Shown in pieces: positions 34,482 through 41,466 of a stretch of DNA of 64,000 bases (the stretch's first letter is position 1; every line of letters starts with the position of its first letter). Below the pieces are notes generated by a model that was not told where the DNA came from, did not search any database, and worked only from the letters and a program-made list of their open reading frames with translations. The stretch lies in NCBI RefSeq assembly GCF_900188345.1, contig NZ_FZOD01000032.1:1-64000 (forward strand). Reading direction: 5' to 3'. The stretch is from Streptosporangium subroseum. Its GTDB lineage: Bacteria > Actinomycetota > Actinomycetes > Streptosporangiales > Streptosporangiaceae. The position numbers and the translations under genes are program-made.

Positions 34482-35546
34482 ATGGCGGCCGACCTGGGCA
34501 TCACGCCGATCGTCGACCTCGACACCGGGGGCGTCATCGCGCTCCAGGCGGCAGGCAACGGTCACGGGAACATCTCCGCCGTCATCCAGACGATCCACAA
34601 TGTCACCGGGAGTGATGCGCTGCTCCCGCTCGTACTGCCCGTGCCGGCCATCGTGGTGATCGGCGGTTCGGCGGCGATGGCCCCGCTCCACGAGGCCCTG
34701 CGCATATCCGGGCGGCGGCCCGGCGAGATCATCATCATGGTCCGGGGAGACTTCGCCCAGCACGACCGGCGTGCCCTGCTCATCGGGCTGGAGGGCCTGC
34801 GCGCCATCGGCTACCTGATCGCGGTGGGCGACCTGGGCACCGGCCACATTCCGCTGGACCTGCTCGTCGACGCGGGGCCGTACCTGGCCGTGATCTCCCC
34901 CGAGCTGGTCTCCAGGACCCCCCGCGACGCGCGACGCTCCGCGCTCGCCGAGTCCCTGGCGGCGCTCGCCCGGGGCGTGGGCGCCCACGTGCTGGCCCCG
35001 GGGATTTCCGATGAGGCACAGCTCACCGCGGTGCGCGGCTGGGGAGTACGGCTGGCGCAGGGCCCGCTTCTGATCCCCGGCCCGTCGGGACGGGTCCACG
35101 TGCCGATCCCCGTCGTCGAGCAGGAGCCGGTGCAGGCCCTGCTCGGCCCCCGCGTCCAGGAGTTCCTGCTGCCCGCGGTGACCCTCCCCTACGCCGCCAC
35201 CGCCGAGGACGCGGCCGAGGCCTTCGGCAGCGAGCCGTCCATCACCAGCGTGATCCTGGTGGACGAGTACCAGCGCCCCCGGGGCAGCCTCGACCGCAGC
35301 CGCTTCCTGCTGTCGATCGCCACCCGCTTCGGCCACGCCCTGCACGGCAAGAAGCCCGCGGCACGGCTCGCCGACACCGCCCGTACGGTTCCCAAGACCA
35401 CTCCCGCCATCGCCGCCATGCAGTTCGCGGGCCGCGACACCGCACGCGTTTACGACGATCTGGTCGTCACCGACGAGGTCGGCCGCTGCATGGGCGTCGT
35501 CCGGGTGGCCGACCTGATCCGCCAGGTCGCGGCCATGCAGCACTGA
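34482..35546 (+). CDS. Degenerate EAL-domain protein with C-terminal CBS pair
   Basis: 354 residues from ATG 34482; a GTG at 34446 would add 12 codons and neither start has a clear ribosome site. The N-terminal about 220 residues follow the EAL fold (ITPIVDLDTGGVIALQA, GYLIAVGDLGTGHIPLDLLVDAGPY), but the EAL triplet itself is lost (VIALQA) and the D-D-F-G motif reads G-D-L-G, so cyclic-di-GMP hydrolysis is doubtful. Residues about 240-350 look like two CBS repeats (EDAAEAFGSEPSITSVILVD; VTDEVGRCMGVVRVADLI), which bind adenine nucleotides. Probably a nucleotide-sensing regulator. Confidence 0.78.
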   Translation: MAADLGITPIVDLDTGGVIALQAAGNGHGNISAVIQTIHNVTGSDALLPLVLPVPAIVVIGGSAAMAPLHEALRISGRRPGEIIIMVRGDFAQHDRRALLIGLEGLRAIGYLIAVGDLGTGHIPLDLLVDAGPYLAVISPELVSRTPRDARRSALAESLAALARGVGAHVLAPGISDEAQLTAVRGWGVRLAQGPLLIPGPSGRVHVPIPVVEQEPVQALLGPRVQEFLLPAVTLPYAATAEDAAEAFGSEPSITSVILVDEYQRPRGSLDRSRFLLSIATRFGHALHGKKPAARLADTARTVPKTTPAIAAMQFAGRDTARVYDDLVVTDEVGRCMGVVRVADLIRQVAAMQH

Positions 35547-35666
35547 GAGGCGACCCCTGCAGCAGAGCGACCTTGGAACGCGCCAAACGCCCGCACTCGG
35601 CCGTTCGACGGCGGGAGCGCCTTTACGTTGGCCGAATCGCCAAAACTTTTCCGCACTTCAATGGCA

Positions 35667-35694
35667 TATGCTAAGAGTTAGGCTTACCTAACTT
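35667..35694 (+). promoter_or_regulatory. Iron box (IdeR/DmdR type) over the SIP promoter
   Basis: GTTAGGCTTACCTAAC at 35677-35692 is a near-perfect match to the actinobacterial iron-box consensus (TTAGGTTAGGCTAACCTAA). It starts five bases after TATGCT (35667-35672), a good -10 candidate, and ends about 20 bases before the siderophore-interacting protein start. Repression under iron sufficiency is expected. Confidence 0.85.
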
Positions 35695-35714
35695 AACGCC
35701 CCCGGGAGTGGCAT

Positions 35715-36575
35715 ATGGCAGACGACAGGCCCGCACGCCCCGCGCGCCCCGTACGCAGGACGACCCGCGGCGAAGTGCGGCGGGTGGAGCGGCTCACCCC
35801 GCACATGATCCGGGTGGTGCTCGGCGGCGAGGGCCTCGCGGGCTTCGAGGTGGGTGAGTTCACCGACCACTATGTGAAGCTCCTGTTCCCCCCGCCCGGG
35901 GTGACCTACCCGAAGCCGTTCGACATGGAGGCGATCCAGCGCGACCTGCCCCGTGACCAGTGGCCCACCACCCGGACCTATACCGTCCGCGCATGGGACC
36001 CCGAGGCGGCCGAGCTGACACTCGACTTCGTCTACCACGGCGACAGCGGCCTGGCCGGGCCGTGGGCCGATCGGGTCCAGCCGGGCGAGGAGATCCACTT
36101 CTTCGGCCCCGGCGGCGGCTACGCCCCCGATCCGGACGCCGCCTGGCACCTCCTCGTGGGAGACGAGAGCGCGCTGCCCGCCATCGCCACCGCCCTGGAG
36201 GGCCTGCCCGCAGGCGCGCAGGCCCGGGTCTTCATCGAGGTGGAGAACGCGGAGGAGGAGCAGTCACTCGGCTCCCCCGCCGACACGAAGATCTTCTGGC
36301 TGCACCGCGGCGGCGCGCCGGTCGGCGAGGCGCTCGTCAGAGCGGTGCGGGAGCTCGACTTCCCGCCCGGCGCCGTACATGCCTTCGTGCACGGCGAGGC
36401 CACCTTCGTCAGGGAGCTCAGACGCCACCTGCGCACCGAACGGCGCATCCCGCTGCCGCAGCTGTCCATCTCCGGCTACTGGCGCCTCGGTCGCGACGAC
36501 GAGGCCTGGCGCTCCTCCAAGCGCGAGTGGAACGAGCAGATCGAGCAGGAGGAGGCCGCCGCGCTCTCCTCCTGA
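35715..36575 (+). CDS. Siderophore-interacting protein (FAD-dependent ferric-siderophore reductase)
   Basis: 286 residues: FAD-binding domain with RTYTVRAWDPEAAELTLDFV and GPGGGYAPDPDAAWHLLVGDESALPA, and a C-terminal NAD(P)-like SIP domain ending SISGYWRLGRDDEAWRSSKREWNEQI. Such proteins reduce ferric siderophores in the cytosol to free iron. GGGAGTGG lies before the ATG. Directly controlled by the iron box at 35677-35692. No siderophore transporter or synthetase is adjacent. Confidence 0.93.
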   Translation: MADDRPARPARPVRRTTRGEVRRVERLTPHMIRVVLGGEGLAGFEVGEFTDHYVKLLFPPPGVTYPKPFDMEAIQRDLPRDQWPTTRTYTVRAWDPEAAELTLDFVYHGDSGLAGPWADRVQPGEEIHFFGPGGGYAPDPDAAWHLLVGDESALPAIATALEGLPAGAQARVFIEVENAEEEQSLGSPADTKIFWLHRGGAPVGEALVRAVRELDFPPGAVHAFVHGEATFVRELRRHLRTERRIPLPQLSISGYWRLGRDDEAWRSSKREWNEQIEQEEAAALSS

Positions 36576-36681
36576 GCCCGGAGCCTCCCGGATCAGAGCC
36601 GGTCTCCTGAGCCGGAGCCGCCTCGATCGGAGCCGCCCGCGGGTCCGGGCTCGCCGGACGGTCCCGGCAGCCCGTCGCGGG

Positions 36682-37287
36682 TCAGAGCCAGCCGTGGGTC
36701 TGGGCTCGCTGGACGGCCTCGATCCGGTTGCGCGCGTGGGTCTTCTGGATGGCCGAGGAGAGATAGTTGCGGACCGTGCCCTCCGACAGGTGAAGGCTCC
36801 CGGCGACGTCGGCGATGGTGGAGCCGTCCGCCGCGGCGGCCAGGACGTTGCGCTCGCGAGGCGACAGCGGGTTGGGGCCCGCGCTGAGCGCGGCCGCGGC
36901 CAGACCGGGGTCGATGACCCGCTCACCGTCGCGGACCCGGCGGATGGCGGCGGCGAGCTCGCGGGCCGGGCTGTCCTTGACCAGGAAGGCCACCGCGCCC
37001 GCCTCCATCGCCCTGCGCAGGTAGCCGGGACGGCCGAAGGTGGTCAGGATCATGATGTGGCAGCCGGGGAGCGCCTCGCGGATCCGCGCCCCGGCGGTGA
37101 TGCCGTCGCCCCCGGGCATCTCGACGTCGAGCAATACGACGTCCGGCCGGATCCCGAGCGCGACGGCGAGCGCCTCAGGGCCGGAGGCGGCCTCCCCCAC
37201 CACCTCGATGTCGGGCTCCAGGCCGAGCAGCGAGGCCAGCGCGCCCCGGACCATCGCCTGGTCCTCCACCAGCAGCACCCGGATCAT
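36682..37287 (-). CDS. NarL/DesR-type response regulator
   Basis: 201 residues: receiver domain with phospho-acceptor Asp54 (VVLLDVEMPGGDG) and a C-terminal LuxR-type HTH (LSPRERNVLAAAADGSTIADVA and SEGTVRNYLSSAIQKTHARNR). The ATG overlaps the kinase stop by 4 bases (ATGA). Last gene of an ABC-kinase-regulator operon; it probably activates that operon when the transporter substrate is sensed. Confidence 0.93.
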   Translation of the reverse strand: MIRVLLVEDQAMVRGALASLLGLEPDIEVVGEAASGPEALAVALGIRPDVVLLDVEMPGGDGITAGARIREALPGCHIMILTTFGRPGYLRRAMEAGAVAFLVKDSPARELAAAIRRVRDGERVIDPGLAAAALSAGPNPLSPRERNVLAAAADGSTIADVAGSLHLSEGTVRNYLSSAIQKTHARNRIEAVQRAQTHGWL

Positions 37288-38423
37288 GCCCGCCCTCCCA
37301 CAGCCGTCGGGACCGCCACCCTGAGGGCGAAGCCGGTCTCGCCCGGACCGGCGGACACCGTCCCGCCGGCCGCCTCCACCCGTTCGGTCAGCCCGGTCAG
37401 CCCGCTGCCCGGTCCGTACGGCGCCGCCCCGCGTCCGTCGTCCACGATCTCCAGGACGGTGCCCTCCCCGTCGCAGGTCACCTCGATCTGGCACCGGGTC
37501 GCTCGCGCGTGCCGGATGACGTTGGTGGCCCCCTCGCGCACCGCCCAGCCGAGCAGCCCGTCCAGCGCGTCGGGCAGCGGTGTTCCCGCCAGCCGGACCG
37601 TCACCCGCGTCCCCGCCGCCTCCATCGCGGCGCGGGCGCCGTCCAGCTCGCCCGACAGGCCGCGCTGCCGGTAGGCGGTGACGGCGTCGCGCACCTCCAC
37701 CAGCGCCTCCCTGGCCACCGACTCGATGTCGTTGATCTCCGCCACCGCCCGTTCCGAGCCGCTCTCGGCCAGCCGCCCGGCCAGCTCGCTCTTCAGCACG
37801 ATCAGCGACAGGCTGTGGCCGAGCAGATCGTGCAGGTCCCGGGCGATGCGCAGCCGTTCCTCGCTCGCGGCCAGCCGGGCCACCTCCTCCTGCGCCTGGC
37901 GGAGCTGGGTCACCAGCAGCCGGGTGTTGCGCACGCCCACGAACAGGATGCCGAGCGTGGCGACCTGGAAGACGAAAACCAGGGTGCTGCCCAGGTCGTT
38001 CTGCTTCAGCGTGCTGATCAGCGCGACGGTGACGCCCATGCCGACGATGCCGGCGACCGCCACGCGAGGGCGCAGCGCCATGCTGTAGAGCACCGTCACG
38101 TAGATCGGCAACGTCATCCAGCCGCCGCCGAAGAGGATCGGCAGGCCGACGGCCAGGACCGTGACCGCGGCCAGCAGCAGGTGGCTCAGATGGGTCGGCT
38201 CCCCGAAGGTGCGCTGGCTCAACACCACGGCGACGTAGAGGGCGATGAAGGCGACCAGCCCGAGGGCGCCCCACACGGCCCTCGCGCCGGTCACCTGCCC
38301 GGTGGCGATGTCCAGTATCGGAAAGCACAGATACACCAGGCCGATGGACATCCAGGAGAGCCGCCGCCAGGGGGACAGGATCCCTCCCGTCCCCTCGAGG
38401 GTGAAGGCCTGGCTGAGTTTCAT
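37284..38423 (-). CDS. DesK-type sensor histidine kinase
   Basis: 379 residues: five or six N-terminal hydrophobic helices (to about residue 165), a dimerisation helix with His198 in ARDLHDLLGHSLSLIVLKS (HisKA_3 type), and an HATPase domain with NVIRHARA and DDGRGAAPYGPGSGLTGL. Start ATG overlaps the permease stop (ATGA). No separate extracellular sensor domain, so sensing is likely within the membrane or through the adjacent transporter, as in BceS- and LnrJ-type systems. Confidence 0.93.
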   Translation of the reverse strand: MKLSQAFTLEGTGGILSPWRRLSWMSIGLVYLCFPILDIATGQVTGARAVWGALGLVAFIALYVAVVLSQRTFGEPTHLSHLLLAAVTVLAVGLPILFGGGWMTLPIYVTVLYSMALRPRVAVAGIVGMGVTVALISTLKQNDLGSTLVFVFQVATLGILFVGVRNTRLLVTQLRQAQEEVARLAASEERLRIARDLHDLLGHSLSLIVLKSELAGRLAESGSERAVAEINDIESVAREALVEVRDAVTAYRQRGLSGELDGARAAMEAAGTRVTVRLAGTPLPDALDGLLGWAVREGATNVIRHARATRCQIEVTCDGEGTVLEIVDDGRGAAPYGPGSGLTGLTERVEAAGGTVSAGPGETGFALRVAVPTAVGGRA

Positions 38424-39157
38424 GCTCGTACGGTAGCCCGGCGGTAGGCGAACACCGCGACGGTCCCCAGAACGGCGGCCCAGACCAGGATCGTCGCCAC
38501 GTCCCGCAGCGGCGGCGCCGTGCCCGCGACCAGGTGCCAGCCCATGTCAGCGTAGGAGAAGGAGGGCGTGACCTGCGCGACGCTCTTCACGGTCGCGGAC
38601 ATGACCTCCACCGGGATCAGCAGGCCGCCGATGAACGACAGCCCGAGCATGCAGATCATCGCGACCGGCTGAGCGCTGTCGGCGGACAGCAGGGAGCCGA
38701 TGATCAGGCCGAGCGCGGCGAACGGGACGGTGCCGATCCACATGATCGGGAGCAGCGCGGCCCACTGCCAGGCCCGCAGCGAGACGCCCTGGGTGAGCAC
38801 CGCGGCCAGGCAGACCAGCACCAGGGAGGGCAGCACCAGCAGCAGTGAGGTGATCAGCTTGGTGACGACGATCGACCAGCTCGGCAGCGGGGTGATCTGC
38901 AACTGGCGGAGCCAGCCGGACTGCCGCTCCTGTGCCCACGGCACGGAGGTGCTCATCATCGAGGCCGCCAGCGCGCCGTAGGCGGCCATGGAGACCATCA
39001 GGATGAGGCTGCCCTTCACTCCGTTGGAGTCCGCCTCGGCGCCCCACAGGCTGGAGTACAGCAGGTAGAACGCCAGGGGGAAGCCCACCACGAAGATGAT
39101 GTAGCGCTTGTTGCGCAGCATCCGCAAGATCTCGATCTTGATGTAGTTCGGCATCAT
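38420..39157 (-). CDS. ABC-2 type transporter permease
   Basis: 245 residues, six hydrophobic helices, with the ABC-2 pattern EILRMLRNKRYIIFVVGFPLAFYLLY at the start and SFIGGLLIPVEVM in the loop before the last helices. Pairs with the adjacent ATPase to form a DrrAB-like exporter for drugs, antibiotics or lipids. Overlaps both neighbours by 4 bases. Confidence 0.9.
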   Translation of the reverse strand: MMPNYIKIEILRMLRNKRYIIFVVGFPLAFYLLYSSLWGAEADSNGVKGSLILMVSMAAYGALAASMMSTSVPWAQERQSGWLRQLQITPLPSWSIVVTKLITSLLLVLPSLVLVCLAAVLTQGVSLRAWQWAALLPIMWIGTVPFAALGLIIGSLLSADSAQPVAMICMLGLSFIGGLLIPVEVMSATVKSVAQVTPSFSYADMGWHLVAGTAPPLRDVATILVWAAVLGTVAVFAYRRATVRA

Positions 39158-40038
39158 GGCTCCCGGGTGAGTGCGAGGAAGGCGTCTTCGAGGTCGGCCC
39201 CGGTGATCCGCAGCTCACGGACCTCCAGCGAGGTGCCCCGGTAGAGGGCCGCCACGGTGGCGTCGGGGTCGGCGGTGCGCAGCGTGGCGGTGCCCGCCGA
39301 GATCTCCACGGCGGAGACGCCCGGCAGGGCGTCCAGCCCCGTCGACGACTGGCCGTCCAGGACAAAACGGACGGTATGGCCGCCGGCCCCGGCCTTGATC
39401 TGCGCGGCGGTGCCGTCGGCCACGATCCGGCCCCCGGAGATCACGATGACCCGGTCGGAGTGCTCGTCGGCCTCTTCGAGGTAGTGGGTGGCGAACAGGA
39501 CCGTCCGGCCCCCGGCCGCGTAGTCACGCATGCCCGCCCAGAACCTCAGCCGCGACTCCACGTCCATGGCCGCGGTGGGCTCGTCCAGCACGAGCAGCTT
39601 GGGCGCGCCCGCGATGGCCAGGGCGAACCTGACCCGCTGGGCCTGCCCGCCGGACAGCTTGGCGGCGCGCCGCCGCACCAGATCCGTGAGATCCGCCGTC
39701 TTCAGGATCTCGTCCAGACCGAGCGGGGAGGGGTAGAGCCGCCGCACGAAGTCGACCAGCTCACCGACGGTGAGCTCGGGAATGAGCTCGCCGCTCTGCG
39801 TCATGGCCCCGATCTCACCCCGGGAGACCGCCTCCTCCGGGAGGCGGCCGAGGATCTCGATCCGGCCCCGGGTCGGGCGGAGCAGGCCGAGCAGCATGTT
39901 GATGGAGGTGGACTTGCCCGCCCCGTTGGGGCCGAGCAGCGCGACGGTCTGGCCGGCCTCGACCGCGAGGTCCAGCCCGTCGACGGCGAGCACGTTCCCG
40001 TAGCTCTTGCTCACGTCGGTGAAGGCGATGGCTTTCAT
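39154..40038 (-). CDS. ABC transporter ATPase (DrrA/LnrL-like)
   Basis: 294 residues: Walker A LLGPNGAGKSTSINMLLGLL, signature LSGGQAQRVRFALAIAG, Walker B LLVLDEPTAAMD, switch His in FATHYLEEAD, and a C-terminal extension of about 70 residues typical of drug exporters. First gene of the four-gene operon with the kinase and regulator. TAGCGT lies eight bases before the ATG, consistent with leaderless initiation. Confidence 0.93.
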   Translation of the reverse strand: MKAIAFTDVSKSYGNVLAVDGLDLAVEAGQTVALLGPNGAGKSTSINMLLGLLRPTRGRIEILGRLPEEAVSRGEIGAMTQSGELIPELTVGELVDFVRRLYPSPLGLDEILKTADLTDLVRRRAAKLSGGQAQRVRFALAIAGAPKLLVLDEPTAAMDVESRLRFWAGMRDYAAGGRTVLFATHYLEEADEHSDRVIVISGGRIVADGTAAQIKAGAGGHTVRFVLDGQSSTGLDALPGVSAVEISAGTATLRTADPDATVAALYRGTSLEVRELRITGADLEDAFLALTREP

Positions 40039-40175
40039 GCCTCAACGCTAGAAGCGTCAAGACATGATCCTCAGTGCCTGTTCTCCGGGTTTGGCGGTGA
40101 CATTTGTCAGAAAGACCGGCGGCCCCGGACGCCGTCAAACAACGCCGGGCGGCATCAGACGGAGCCGGACACCGC

Positions 40176-41021
40176 TCAGAGGCGGCAGGCGAAGATGGCG
40201 GTGACCAGGATGGCCTTCGCGCCCATCTCCCAGAGCTGGTCCATCACCTGCTGGTGCCCCTTGCGCGGCACCATGGCACGGACCGCGACCCAGCCCTCCC
40301 GGTGCAGCGGGGAGACCGTGGGACCCTCCATGCCCGGGGTGAGGGCGATGGCCTCCTCGATCCGCTCGGCCCGGATGTCGTAGTCCATCATCACGTAGTC
40401 GCGGGCGACCAGCACGCCCTGGAGACGGCGCATGAGCTGCATGAGCCCCTGGGTCTCCACGGCGCCGACCCGCTTGATCAGCACGCCCTCGGAGTGGGCG
40501 ATCGGCTCGCCGAACACCTCGAGGTCCATGTTGCGCAGCGTGGTGCCGGTCTCCACGACGTCGGCCACGGCGTCGGCCACGCCCAGGCGGACCGCGGTCT
40601 CGACCGCGCCGTCCAGCTTGATCACCCGGGCCTCGACGCCCTGCTCGGCGAGGTAGGCCTCCAGCAGGCCCGCGTAGGAGGTCGCGATGCGCTTGCCCTT
40701 GAGGTCCGCGACGGAGACGAACTCGTCGGGGTTGGCGGCGAAGCGGAAGGTGGATCTGCCGAAGCCGAGCGGGATCAGCTCCTCGACCTGCGCTCCGGAG
40801 TCGCGGAGCATGTCACGGCCGGTGATCCCGGCGTCCAGGGTGCCCTCGCCGACGTAGACGGCGATGTCCTTGGGCCGCAGGAAGAACAGCTCGCAGGAGT
40901 TCTCGGGGTCGACGACCACGAGCTCCTTGCTGTCCTTGCGCGCGCGGTATCCGGCTTCCTTCAGTATCGTCTGGGCTGCCTCGGTGAGGGCGCCCTTGTT
41001 CGGGACGGCAAGACGCAACAT
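40176..41021 (-). CDS. hisG: ATP phosphoribosyltransferase (long form)
   Basis: 281 residues: MLRLAVPNKGALTEAA start, VYVGEGTLDAGITGRDML, and the P-loop-like DVVETGTTLRNMDLEV. The length and C-terminal domain (EGPTVSPLHREGWVAVRAMV, KAILVTAIFACRL) identify the long HisG with the ACT-like histidine-feedback domain, which does not need HisZ. It catalyses the first step of histidine synthesis from ATP and PRPP. It follows hisE by 68 bp. Confidence 0.96.
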   Translation of the reverse strand: MLRLAVPNKGALTEAAQTILKEAGYRARKDSKELVVVDPENSCELFFLRPKDIAVYVGEGTLDAGITGRDMLRDSGAQVEELIPLGFGRSTFRFAANPDEFVSVADLKGKRIATSYAGLLEAYLAEQGVEARVIKLDGAVETAVRLGVADAVADVVETGTTLRNMDLEVFGEPIAHSEGVLIKRVGAVETQGLMQLMRRLQGVLVARDYVMMDYDIRAERIEEAIALTPGMEGPTVSPLHREGWVAVRAMVPRKGHQQVMDQLWEMGAKAILVTAIFACRL

Positions 41022-41089
41022 GGCGTGAGGTTCCTTACGTGTGGAGTGTGGTCTACGGGGCCGTGATGCCGTGAGCCGGGCTCACCGGC

Positions 41090-41353
41090 TCACAGATGCT
41101 TGTAGACCTCGTCCAGCCCGATCCCCTTGGCGATCATGAGAACCTGCACGTGGTAGAGGAGCTGGGAGATCTCCTCCGCGGCACGGTCGTTCGACTCGTG
41201 CTCGGCCGCCATCCAGCTCTCGGCGGCCTCCTCCACGACCTTCTTGCCGATGGCATGGACACCGGCGTCCAGCGCGGCCACGGTGCCCGAACCCTCGGGC
41301 CGGGTGCGCGCCTTGTCGGACAGCTCGGTATACAGCTCTTCGAAGGTCTTCAT
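41090..41353 (-). CDS. hisE: Phosphoribosyl-ATP pyrophosphohydrolase
   Basis: 87 residues from ATG 41353 ([15 protein letters not shown]); an in-frame ATG five codons upstream lacks support from the family length. The all-alpha NTP-pyrophosphohydrolase motif [14 protein letters not shown] with [16 protein letters not shown] supplies the magnesium-binding acidic residues. It performs the second step of histidine synthesis, directly upstream of hisG. Confidence 0.95.
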   Translation of the reverse strand: MKTFEELYTELSDKARTRPEGSGTVAALDAGVHAIGKKVVEEAAESWMAAEHESNDRAAEEISQLLYHVQVLMIAKGIGLDEVYKHL

Positions 41354-41466
41354 GATCTCTCTCGCCATCGTCGGATGTGCTCGTCAAGCGTATCCGCCCA
41401 CCGGCCGTCTCGCGTGCGCGTCCACACCGTGGGACACGAATCGGTCACACGAGAAGGAACGGCCGG

